DNA of 64,000 nt, from positions 1 to 64,000 of the forward strand of contig NZ_JAWDIE010000012.1 in the NCBI RefSeq assembly GCF_037688875.1. Reading direction: 5' to 3'. A program made the translations under genes and the position numbers. This stretch comes from Amphibiibacter pelophylacis (GTDB taxonomy: Bacteria; Pseudomonadota; Gammaproteobacteria; Burkholderiales; Burkholderiaceae_C). Below are positions 1 through 7,633 of this stretch, piece after piece. The notes under the pieces were generated by a model, which was given only the letters and a program-made list of their open reading frames with translations, searched no databases and had not been told where the DNA came from. The first letter of the stretch is position 1. The number at the start of each line of letters is the position of its first letter.

Positions 1-249
1 CTAGCTATAAAAGCAGGAGCGCATCTTCAGTTTCAGCAATTCCGCCTCATAATTATTATTAATTTCCGCCATGCCGATGATAAAAATGATATTTTTCTGT
101 ATTGTGAATTCATATGCGATAGAAAATGGAAGATGCGAGCGCATATGCAATCTTGACGACGAATGCCTAAAAATTGACAGAAAAATCACTAAGCGCGACA
201 GCCCGTAAGATCTTCCGAAGTTATAAATCCAAGAAGTATCTACCAGCAT
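1..249 (-). pseudogene. Truncated RelE/ParE-like toxin remnant (82 codons)
   Basis: This AT-rich reading frame of 82 codons closes with TAG at the very edge of the window. Its second half (about residues 35-65, beginning LPFSIAYEF and continuing through an Ile/Phe-rich strand) resembles the C-terminal beta-strands of RelE/ParE family toxins, where a Pro-Phe-x-Ile-x-Tyr strand precedes a hydrophobic 'iiila' strand. The part before it is only about 35 residues and does not look like the usual RelE N-terminal helices, so the gene is probably truncated or frameshifted. No antitoxin is visible within the window. The family call is by pattern only and is weak. Confidence 0.25.
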
Positions 250-302
250 AGATGCACAGAACCGATCGGCGGATTGGTTTTATATGATATACAAAGGCGC
301 AT
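1..302. other. Left-edge AT-rich stretch, no confident gene
   Basis: Apart from the weak minus-strand toxin-like remnant, I see no recognisable gene here. The base composition is much more AT-rich than the backbone after 11 kb, which fits the accessory-island character of the left end. Confidence 0.4.
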
Positions 303-1205
303 ATGAAAGTTACAGAATTGACACGTCGGGACATCATCGACTCCCTTGCCTCAGAAACAAACAATTGGTCCGGTCGACTTGAAGAACCGGAATTTTTGGG
401 CCGTCTATTTGATCTCCAAAACCTCCCATCAACGGACACCCGATATAAGGATGCTGCAGGCGACATCTGGCAACATCGCGTTAACAATAATGACTGGGAG
501 GATGATTGGGTATTTCTCGACAATCGCTTTAACTTGCTTCGCGGAGACGATGACGCCTTTCTTCGTTTCCTCTGCGAGATGCAGCATCCTGTTGTCCGAC
601 CCGATGCCACAGAAGCTGAAAGATTGCGCCAAATGTTCAATCAGTTTCTTTCGAGCGATGGCTTCGAGCTGGCCGAGCGCACGCGCATCTCCGGTCGTCC
701 AGTCTATGCGGGTCGATTCGTTGGCATCGACCAAACACCTGGCATAGCAGCAGTGCGAGAGACGCTTGCGGGAACGGACCCTGGCTATGTGAGCCAACAG
801 ATCACACGCATGGAGTCCTCAGTCAACAATGATCCGGGTCTTGCCATCGGCACGGCCAAAGAGTTGGTCGAGACATGCTGCAAGACAATCCTGACTGCGT
901 GCAACGTTGAGTTTTCGAAAAGCGCAGATCTTCCAGAGCTTGTCAAACTCACTGCAAAAGTACTTGATTTAACACCTTCGGATATCTCTGAGCAGGCAAA
1001 AGCCAGCGAAACGATCAAACGATTGCTGAGTAATCTTGCCAGCATTACGCAGGGTGTGGCAGAGCTCCGAAATCATTACGGGACAGGTCATGGAAAGCCA
1101 GCGGGATCCAAAGGCCTTCAACCTCGTAATGCCAGACTGGCAGTCGGAGCGGCTTCAACGCTGGCTGTTTTTCTAGCAGAGACTCACAACGAACGCATTT
1201 CATAG
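303..1205 (+). CDS. AbiJ-type abortive infection protein with C-terminal HEPN (Abi_C) domain
   Basis: The protein has 300 residues. The N-terminal half (about 5-140) matches the pattern of the AbiJ N-terminal domain 3 family, including WSGRLEEPEFLGRLFDL (22-38), LPSTDTR (41-47), DWEDDWVFLD (64-73) and MQHPVVRPD (93-101). The C-terminal third is an Abi_C/HEPN helical domain ending in RNHYGTGHGK, with Arg256 and His263 as the likely RNase-type motif. Family knowledge: AbiJ and Abi_C proteins are abortive-infection factors that are thought to cut RNA after phage sensing. No partner gene overlaps it; the next gene begins 160 bases later. Composition is AT-richer than the backbone, consistent with horizontal transfer. 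The family call is firm, but the trigger and target are unknown. Confidence 0.8.
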   Translation: MKVTELTRRDIIDSLASETNNWSGRLEEPEFLGRLFDLQNLPSTDTRYKDAAGDIWQHRVNNNDWEDDWVFLDNRFNLLRGDDDAFLRFLCEMQHPVVRPDATEAERLRQMFNQFLSSDGFELAERTRISGRPVYAGRFVGIDQTPGIAAVRETLAGTDPGYVSQQITRMESSVNNDPGLAIGTAKELVETCCKTILTACNVEFSKSADLPELVKLTAKVLDLTPSDISEQAKASETIKRLLSNLASITQGVAELRNHYGTGHGKPAGSKGLQPRNARLAVGAASTLAVFLAETHNERIS

Positions 1206-1367
1206 CGTACATGTCCATCTCACATAAAAAGAACAAAAGGTGCTTAAGTCAGACCACGTTCGGCAAATAAAGTCATTTGGTATAGGGCCGTAGCTGCATA
1301 ACAAGGAGCCGGTCGCGGCAATGGAAGCCGAAGGTCGATCTCAAAATAAATAAGGGAATAGAAAGTA

Positions 1368-2186
1368 ATGAAAGTCCATCCATTTACTCGCCCCACCATT
1401 GTTGCTGCAGTCGAATTCCTCGCGGAAATGCTGTCTCAGGCCAAGTTCGATCAACTCGCGGTGCGGCTAGGGTTGGACGACGAAATTCCCCAAGGGTCGG
1501 CAAAGAGCGTAACCGCAAAGAGCGCCTTGCTAGCGCGGATGGTCAACCAACGCGCGACACAGACTGTCAGAACCTTAGACGGGCCTGTGACTCTGGCCGA
1601 AGCTGCGGTACGCGAGGCCGTTAGAGTGACCGTGCCGCAATACGCGAAAGCCGAGCAGGAGCGTTTTATACGAGGCCTGGCGCTCGACGGCTATGTTGTC
1701 TCTTGGGATGAGGACACACGAATGCCATTGCTGCGCGCAGCATTACCTAGCGAAGTGAATCTTCCTACGACCGATGACGAAGTTCACCAACTGTTAAAGC
1801 ATTTTGGATTTATCGTACCGTTGGGACATCTGGATCAGGCAATCGACGCGCACGCACGCGGGGACTGGGCAGCCGCGAACAGTCAGATTCGCACGTTCCT
1901 GGAAGGCTTGCTCAGCGAGATTGCCTTGCACATTGATCCGCAGAAGGCCGCTACGCTGGCTTCGAGCGAAAACCGCCGCGCCTGGCTGGCGGCGCGTGGC
2001 TTCCTGTCCAGCAGTAGGAACGAATGGACCAACGATGGGAAGAGCTATTTGAACGGTTTGTTCAAAATGCTTCATACCGATGGCTCGCATCCTGGCCTCT
2101 CGGACGAAGACCACAGCACGTTCCGGCTGCACGTCGGTCTCATCACCGGCAGAGCCTTACTTCGCCGCCTTAACAATGGCCGCTGA
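1368..2186 (+). CDS. HEPN-like protein of unknown function, possible second abortive-infection factor
   Basis: The protein has 272 residues and I do not recognise it as a named family. The N-terminal 80 residues are helical and death-domain-like in spacing (FDQLAVRLGLDDEI at 28-41). The C-terminal 120 residues contain ARGDWAAANSQIRTFLEGLL and end with LHTDGSHPGLSDEDHSTFRLH, a helical pattern seen in HEPN-like proteins of defence loci. It follows the AbiJ-type gene in the same orientation after a 160-base gap with its own Shine-Dalgarno-like AAGGGA about 11 bases before the ATG. Whether it works with the AbiJ-type protein or separately cannot be told from sequence. It carries no membrane segments or signal peptide. 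Confidence 0.5.
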   Translation: MKVHPFTRPTIVAAVEFLAEMLSQAKFDQLAVRLGLDDEIPQGSAKSVTAKSALLARMVNQRATQTVRTLDGPVTLAEAAVREAVRVTVPQYAKAEQERFIRGLALDGYVVSWDEDTRMPLLRAALPSEVNLPTTDDEVHQLLKHFGFIVPLGHLDQAIDAHARGDWAAANSQIRTFLEGLLSEIALHIDPQKAATLASSENRRAWLAARGFLSSSRNEWTNDGKSYLNGLFKMLHTDGSHPGLSDEDHSTFRLHVGLITGRALLRRLNNGR

Positions 2187-2344
2187 ACAGCATCCATCTC
2201 ATTACAACGAAGCAGCAGCGATGGGCCGTAATTGCTCATTTGCATAGATGACATGCACTCACCGCACTGGCGATCCGAGCCTTCGGTAAAGAGTTGTGAG
2301 CAAAAAAGACTACAGGTCTCTACCGTCACTTGCGTGAGTGTGCA

Positions 2345-2431
2345 TGCCGCGCCCTAGTTGAGGTGGTCCAACATATAGTCTAAAATTCGAACAAAAAATG
2401 GACCGCTTTTTAGTCCGTAACGGAGTGTCTG
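2345..2431 (+). promoter_or_regulatory. Probable TA promoter/operator region
   Basis: The 87 bases before the antitoxin are AT-rich and contain a short interrupted inverted repeat, GGAC-cgctttttа-GTCC in shape (about 2400-2418), just upstream of the GGAG ribosome-binding site. Phd-type antitoxins autoregulate by binding such repeats. This is inference from position; I could not identify clear -35 and -10 boxes. Confidence 0.3.
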
Positions 2432-2695
2432 ATGCATATATCGGTGACAGAGGCAAAAGGTCAACTGACCGAACTAGTCAGGCGGGCGGAATCAGGAAAC
2501 GAGGTCATCTTGACTAGACATGGTCAGGAGGTCGTCCGTCTCGTACCAATTAGAGTACGGCCTGATCGGAGGTCACGCAAAGCTCTGCTTGAGTCAGTCC
2601 GCGCTGCCGCAGCCTTGAGCGCTGCCACTAGGCAGGTAGCCGCTCGCGTTCGAAATCAAGACTTCCTGTATGGTACTTCGGAGGTGCCGACGTGA
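2432..2695 (+). CDS. Phd/YefM-family antitoxin of a VapBC-type pair
   Basis: The protein has 87 residues. The first 45 residues are a clear Phd/YefM domain: MHISVTEAKGQLTELVRRAE, then GNEVILTRHGQEVVRLVP. This domain dimerises and binds operator DNA, while the C-terminal tail (about 45-87, Arg- and Ala-rich) should wrap the toxin. The start is supported by GGAG seven bases upstream of the ATG. Its TGA overlaps the GTG start of the PIN toxin by four bases (GTGA), so the two are translationally coupled. It lies immediately upstream of hsdM, which suggests it may protect the methylase/effector locus from loss. Confidence 0.88.
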   Translation: MHISVTEAKGQLTELVRRAESGNEVILTRHGQEVVRLVPIRVRPDRRSRKALLESVRAAAALSAATRQVAARVRNQDFLYGTSEVPT

Positions 2696-3078
2696 TCGCA
2701 GTTGATACATCGGCTTTAATGGCGATCGTACTCAACGAGCCAGAGGCTGACCTATGTGCAGCTGTACTGGAAATAGAGGACGATGTCTTGATTTCCGCAG
2801 GCACAGTCGCCGAGGCCCTAATAATGGCCGAAAAATGGAATGTTAGTGCGGAGATGTCGCAGCTACTTGATGGACTAGGCTTTCAGTTCATTAGCGTGAC
2901 ATCTGCAACTGCACGCCGTGTAGCGGATGTTTATACCCAATGGGGCAGAGGCTCCCATCCCGCAAAATTGAATTTTGGCGACTGCTTTTCTTATGATGTG
3001 GCGAAAGAAAACGGATGCCCTCTGCTGTTTGTGGGCCATGGTTTTAGCCATACCGACATAAGAAGTGCAATTGGATGA
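2692..3078 (+). CDS. PIN-domain ribonuclease toxin (VapC-like)
   Basis: The protein has 128 residues, the normal VapC length, and starts with GTG overlapping the antitoxin stop. The PIN acidic residues are visible: Asp5 in VDTSAL, Glu41 in VAEAL and Asp97 in FGDCFSYDVA. The closing motif, usually GxDFxxTDI in this subgroup, reads GHGFSHTDI here, so the Asp expected at about residue 117 is Gly while Asp122 is kept. This could weaken metal binding. Family knowledge: VapC toxins cut tRNA or rRNA. Its stop codon is one base before the likely hsdM ATG at 3080, giving an unusually close TA-to-methylase junction. Confidence 0.85.
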   Translation: MIAVDTSALMAIVLNEPEADLCAAVLEIEDDVLISAGTVAEALIMAEKWNVSAEMSQLLDGLGFQFISVTSATARRVADVYTQWGRGSHPAKLNFGDCFSYDVAKENGCPLLFVGHGFSHTDIRSAIG

Positions 3079-3079
3079 T

Positions 3080-4507
3080 ATGGCAAATATGAATCAACAA
3101 AACAGTGCAGTCCAAAAGATTTGGAACCTCTGCAATATCCTGCGTGGTGACGGCGTAAGCTACCATCAGTATATTGCCGAATTAACTTACTTGCTCTTTC
3201 TCAAGATTGCAGAAAAAAATAAGACAGAACGGTTAATCCCAGAGGGATATAGGTGGGCTGACTTAGTTAACTACTCTGGCGACGACCTCTTGACTCGCTA
3301 CAGAGATATCCTGACGTTTCTCGGCGGTCACGCTAATGAAAAGCGAGTTCGAGAGATCTACGCATTTCCAACGACAGTTTTCTCACATAGCGAAAATCTT
3401 CGCGCCGTCATTACTGGGATAAACAAGCTTGACTGGAGCGCCATCTCGTCAGACATGATGGGGGATATTTATGAAGGCCTGATTGCGAAAAACTCGCAAG
3501 ATGCCCGGTCTGGTGCTGGCCAATATTTCACTCCTCGCGCCCTGATTGATTCTATCGTTCGAGTTACTAAACCCAGCCTGGGCGAGCTCATTCAAGATCC
3601 AGCGACCGGCAGCGGTGGCTTTCTTGTAGCGGCCAATCAATTTGCAAAAGAGCAAAACAGTACACACGCATTCGCAAAGAATCCCCCTCGATTTAATGGC
3701 ATGGAAATTGAGAAAGGAACGTACCGCATATGCCTGATGAACGCGTTTCTTCATAATTTAGATCTTAACCTGATCCTAGGTGACGCACTAACCGTAGACG
3801 CTAAAGAACTCGGCACAGTAGATGTGATACTTGCTAATCCGCCGTTCGGAGGCCGCGCAGGTAGTGCAAGGAAGCAGCGGAAAGACCTGCCATTTCCTAC
3901 TGCAAATAAGCAGTTAGCTTTTCTGCAACACATCTACCTTGGATTAAAACCAGGTGGCCGCGCTGCTGTCGTTCTCCCGGATAACGTACTGTTTGAGGAT
4001 GGGGTCGGCCGCAAAATTCGGCAAGATCTTCTTGAACGTTGCAACTTACATACTATCCTGCGCTTACCCACGGGTATCTTTTACGCTCAAGGCGTGATGA
4101 CAAATGTTCTCTTTTTCTCTCGAGGGAAGACTGACAGCGGCAACACTAAATCTGTGTGGATCTATGATATGCGAACGGGCATTCCTGCATTTAGCCGCAA
4201 GCGACCTCTGGCCTTGGAGGACTTCGCCGATTTCGAAGCCTGTTTCGGCGCAGATGAGTACGGCAAGGCCAAACGCAAGGATCTTGGCATAAGCGGTAGA
4301 TTCCGAAAATTTACTCGACGCGAGATTACCGACCGTCATGATAATTTAGACATTATTTGGCTGCGCGACGACTCCGGCACATCTGAAGACTCTAGCACGG
4401 ACCCGTCGGAACTTGCAGCACGTATCTCACTACTTCTTAAAGGAGCTGTCGAGCAAATAGATTTGATTAGTGATCAACTCATTTCAGATGAAGGTGAGTC
4501 TCTGTGA
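3080..4507 (+). CDS. hsdM: Type I DNA methyltransferase subunit HsdM
   Basis: N6-adenine methyltransferase subunit of a type I-like system. The helical N-terminal HsdM_N domain begins at about residue 5 (AVQKIWNLCNILRGDGVSY) and is followed by the N6_Mtase domain. S-adenosylmethionine motif I is DPATGSGGF (about 173-181) and catalytic motif IV is NPPF (about 252-255). Length is about 475 residues, normal for the family. I favour the ATG at 3080, one base after the vapC stop, over an upstream GTG at 3065 inside vapC. The stop overlaps the hsdS GTG by four bases. No hsdR gene occurs anywhere in the window; the following ATPase and HNH genes occupy the position where a restriction function would be expected. 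Confidence 0.93.
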   Translation: MANMNQQNSAVQKIWNLCNILRGDGVSYHQYIAELTYLLFLKIAEKNKTERLIPEGYRWADLVNYSGDDLLTRYRDILTFLGGHANEKRVREIYAFPTTVFSHSENLRAVITGINKLDWSAISSDMMGDIYEGLIAKNSQDARSGAGQYFTPRALIDSIVRVTKPSLGELIQDPATGSGGFLVAANQFAKEQNSTHAFAKNPPRFNGMEIEKGTYRICLMNAFLHNLDLNLILGDALTVDAKELGTVDVILANPPFGGRAGSARKQRKDLPFPTANKQLAFLQHIYLGLKPGGRAAVVLPDNVLFEDGVGRKIRQDLLERCNLHTILRLPTGIFYAQGVMTNVLFFSRGKTDSGNTKSVWIYDMRTGIPAFSRKRPLALEDFADFEACFGADEYGKAKRKDLGISGRFRKFTRREITDRHDNLDIIWLRDDSGTSEDSSTDPSELAARISLLLKGAVEQIDLISDQLISDEGESL

Positions 4508-6069
4508 GTTCATTTCCAGAACATTGGGTGAAGGCACCGATCGGCAATGTTTGCAAACTAGTAAATGGGCGCGCCTTCAAACTTTCGGAGTGGTCCGATC
4601 ACGGCTTGCCAATTATCCGAATTCAGAATCTGAATAATCCCAAGGCTGCCTACAACTATTTCAATGGAGCGATCGAAGATCGCCATCGCGTTGAAAACGG
4701 AGATTTGCTCTTTGCTTGGTCAGGAACCCCTGGCACTTCCTTTGGGGCCCATATCTGGGAGCAAGGCCCGGCAGTCTTAAATCAACATATCTTCAAAGTA
4801 ATTTTCAATCGTGACTTGGTTGATTCTACGTTTCTAAGATTTGCAATTAACGACACTTTAGATGAGTTAATAGCTCAGGCGCATGGTGGAGTTGGTCTTC
4901 GCCACATCACAAAGGGAAAGCTTGAGGCCACCGAGATCAGCTTGCCGCCTCTTGAAGAGCAACGTCGAATAGCGACTGCCTTAAGAGTTCACCTAGCTCG
5001 CATTTCTAGCATCAGAAGTGACCTGCGGGATGCAAGAGATCTGGGCTCAAAATACAAGGATTCTATTTTAGATGCAGCTTTTGGGGAGACTGATCGCAAC
5101 AAACCCTCCGCAGAGTTTACGCTACTTTCGGATTTCGTCGACGAGGGCCCAACAAATGGCTGGTCGCCAAAGACAGGTCCGGATGCAACGGGGGCATTGT
5201 CACTCAAGCTCACGGCTACCACATCGGGTTACCTTCGCCTTGACGAGGCCGCTGTTAAGCGCCTCTATGAAAGGCCTGAAGAGGACTCCAGGTATTGGCT
5301 GAAACCGGGGGATCTCCTCGTCCAACGTGCAAATGCGATGGAGCATCTCGGGGCTGCGGCAATCTACGACGGACCTCCTCTTACATACGTTTATCCGGAC
5401 TTGATGATGCGGCTGCGCATTTCGGACAGCAACCGATGTCGCTATCTATGGCGGTATCTTAATTCAGGCGCAGCCAAACGCTTTCTTCGTAGTCGGGCTA
5501 CCGGAACCGCAGGAAATATGCCGAAAATCAATGGTGAGACCCTAAGAAGCTTGCCGATCCCCCTTCCAGCCGGCGGAAATTTCGCAGAAGTAGTTGATCG
5601 TATCGAACGCAACTTCGCGGATATGGACAGTGTGCTTCAAGCTACTGAAAGCTCAGCATCAGCGCTTAGCCTTTTGGAAAAAGCAATCCTTCAGCAAGCG
5701 CTTTGCGGAAAGCTAGGCACAGCGGACAAAGCCGATGGCTCAGCGGCAGACCTACTGTTAGAAATTCAGAATTCCTCGGTCAGTGACAGTGCCCTAGCTA
5801 AATCATCAAATTCTCGATTGGCTTCAGGAAACTCTCTGAGAAAGGCAAAGGAGATAGACATGGCGAGTAGAGTTAGGGCCGACGTCGCAGCAGATCATTT
5901 AAGGGTGACTCTTATCGGCATGGGCGGCGCGACATCACCTCGCGATCTCTGGAGAAAAAGTGAAATGACGATCGACGAATTCTACAAGCAGCTACGCCAA
6001 GAAATGGGAGATGGCTGCATCCTTGCAGGCGCGGGACAAGATGAATTGGTGATACCAGATGCGTCTTGA
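4504..6069 (+). CDS. hsdS: Type I specificity subunit HsdS with C-terminal extension
   Basis: DNA-recognition subunit, 521 residues with a GTG start inside the hsdM stop. Two target-recognition domains are visible. The first (about 1-160) ends in LPPLEEQRRIATAL (152-165) and a coiled helix. The second (about 205-355) ends in GTAGNMPKINGETL and LPIPLP, followed by a second helix. After residue 405 there is an extra tail of about 115 residues, with a Ser-rich linker and then a compact motif, LWRKSEMTIDEFYKQLRQE (482-500). Some type I specificity proteins carry a similar tail, but most end near the second helix. The tail overlaps the next gene by 11 bases, so HsdS and the ATPase are translationally coupled. 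The tail is a plausible docking site for the ATPase or the HNH protein (inference). Confidence 0.92.
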   Translation: MSSFPEHWVKAPIGNVCKLVNGRAFKLSEWSDHGLPIIRIQNLNNPKAAYNYFNGAIEDRHRVENGDLLFAWSGTPGTSFGAHIWEQGPAVLNQHIFKVIFNRDLVDSTFLRFAINDTLDELIAQAHGGVGLRHITKGKLEATEISLPPLEEQRRIATALRVHLARISSIRSDLRDARDLGSKYKDSILDAAFGETDRNKPSAEFTLLSDFVDEGPTNGWSPKTGPDATGALSLKLTATTSGYLRLDEAAVKRLYERPEEDSRYWLKPGDLLVQRANAMEHLGAAAIYDGPPLTYVYPDLMMRLRISDSNRCRYLWRYLNSGAAKRFLRSRATGTAGNMPKINGETLRSLPIPLPAGGNFAEVVDRIERNFADMDSVLQATESSASALSLLEKAILQQALCGKLGTADKADGSAADLLLEIQNSSVSDSALAKSSNSRLASGNSLRKAKEIDMASRVRADVAADHLRVTLIGMGGATSPRDLWRKSEMTIDEFYKQLRQEMGDGCILAGAGQDELVIPDAS

Positions 6070-7633
6070 TCTATTAAAAATTAGCAAATTCAAGAATCTA
6101 TCCGACATTGAAATAAACTTCGATGAAGGGGAGCTTTCCACTGTTCTCATCGGAGAGAATGGTACTGGAAAGTCGAACGTGATTGAGGCTCTAGTCACCA
6201 TTTTTCGCGACCTCGATCTGAATGACAACACACCATTCGCATATTGGCTAGGATACAGCTGTCACGGGCACAGAATAGAAATTGATAACAATTTCATCGC
6301 TCCAGCCTTGTCTATGACGGTCGATGGAAATCAAGTTTCGCGAAGCGCTTTTTACGACAGCCGAGCAAAGTATTTGCCAACGAATGTGTTCGGATACTAC
6401 TCCGGATCTAGTCGGAGACTTGAGCAGCTATTTGATAAGCATCAACTTCGATACTACAGAAAGGTAATATCACCAAAATCCAAGTCTACCGACATTAAAG
6501 ATGTCAACTTGAGACGCCTATTCTATTGTCGGCCTGCATATGGGCAGCTAGCACTCCTAAGCTACTTCGCCTTCAAGTCTGACTCGGCAAAATCATTCCT
6601 TAAGAAGCATATGGGAATTATAGGATTTGACAGTGCCCTGATTGTTTTACGAAAGCCGCGCTGGGCTGAACGTACAACCAAGAAAAGGGCTGCCGGTCAC
6701 CTCGAGAATTTCTGGGATTCCTCGGGTCTCGTTCGCGGACTGCTAGAAAAGCTCAGGGCTAGCGCACTTGCACCGTTTGCGGATCAGAACCGGGAGCAGG
6801 ATGACTACCGAGCAAAGCCTGCCAATGAGGAGCAAATTTATCTATTCATCAAAGATGTGAATGACCTTAACGATATCGCGAGATCGTTTGAGGACGAGCG
6901 AACCTTCTTCGCACTTTTAGAGACACTCGATATCTCAGACCTCATTCGTGAGGTTCGCATTTGGGTTGAGAAGGAAAATGTGGATGGCGAGATCCCCTTT
7001 CACGAAATCAGCGATGGGGAGAAGCAGCTATTAAGCGTCTTGGGTCTTATGAGATTTACGAGCCAAGACGAAAGCCTATTTCTTCTGGACGAGCCTGATA
7101 CACATTTGAATCCAAATTGGAAGTGGGACTACCTGCACTTGGTGAAGGATGTTGCGCAGCGAGGAGAGAGCCACATAATCCTTACGAGCCATGACCCGCT
7201 GACAATTGGGAGCCTGATGGCATCTCAAGTTCAGATAATGTCTCGATCGAACGATGGAAATGTCATGATCCAGCCACCTGAGATTAATCCCCGAGGCCTA
7301 GGGTTTACAAGCATACTTACCCAAATTTTCGGACTTCCAACGACCCTCGATCCAGACACACAGTCACTGCTAGACGAGCGAAACGAGATGATTCGCATCG
7401 TTGCACGGACTCCAGCGCAAGATATTCGCCTGATTGAGCTAAATGAGAGGCTAAAGCATCTAGGGTTTGTCATTGAGGACCGGGAGCCAGAATACGAACT
7501 GTTCTTGCGAGCAATGACGGAGATAAAGCAAGCAGATCGCTCTGCTCTTACTCCGGAAATGATCGCACAGAAAAATGATGTCGCGAAACAGATGCTAGCC
7601 AAGATTATGACTCCCAAGGAGTCTCGCGAGTGA
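6059..7633 (+). CDS. SMC/ABC-type ATPase (AAA_21 class), PtuA-like, coupled to HsdMS
   Basis: The protein has 524 residues. Walker A is GENGTGKSN (32-40); the ABC-like signature is ISDGEKQLLSVLG (317-329); Walker B is LFLLDEPDTHLNP (340-352); the switch histidine is in TSHDPLT (376-382). The first strand, LKISKFKNLSDIEINF, is typical of OLD/RecF-like AAA_21 ATPases. The 250-residue middle insert and the C-terminal stretch, EDREPEYELFLRAM (about 477-490), resemble PtuA-type ATPases of Septu and Retron-Ec78-like systems. No TOPRIM nuclease domain is visible, so it is not an OLD nuclease. It overlaps hsdS by 11 bases and the HNH gene by four. Role by inference: an NTP-dependent sensor or gate for the HNH nuclease. 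PrrC/RloC anticodon nucleases were considered, but the C-terminal half does not look like them. Confidence 0.82.
   Translation: MRLDLLKISKFKNLSDIEINFDEGELSTVLIGENGTGKSNVIEALVTIFRDLDLNDNTPFAYWLGYSCHGHRIEIDNNFIAPALSMTVDGNQVSRSAFYDSRAKYLPTNVFGYYSGSSRRLEQLFDKHQLRYYRKVISPKSKSTDIKDVNLRRLFYCRPAYGQLALLSYFAFKSDSAKSFLKKHMGIIGFDSALIVLRKPRWAERTTKKRAAGHLENFWDSSGLVRGLLEKLRASALAPFADQNREQDDYRAKPANEEQIYLFIKDVNDLNDIARSFEDERTFFALLETLDISDLIREVRIWVEKENVDGEIPFHEISDGEKQLLSVLGLMRFTSQDESLFLLDEPDTHLNPNWKWDYLHLVKDVAQRGESHIILTSHDPLTIGSLMASQVQIMSRSNDGNVMIQPPEINPRGLGFTSILTQIFGLPTTLDPDTQSLLDERNEMIRIVARTPAQDIRLIELNERLKHLGFVIEDREPEYELFLRAMTEIKQADRSALTPEMIAQKNDVAKQMLAKIMTPKESRE

Noticed and set aside
3080..6069. A complete type I restriction-modification system
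   Set aside because: Only HsdM and HsdS are present. No gene with the HsdR helicase and endonuclease motifs occurs in the window, so the complete label does not fit.
6059..7633. OLD-family nuclease or PrrC anticodon nuclease
   Set aside because: No TOPRIM domain follows the ATPase as in OLD. The C-terminal half does not resemble the PrrC/RloC ACNase segment, as far as can be judged by eye.
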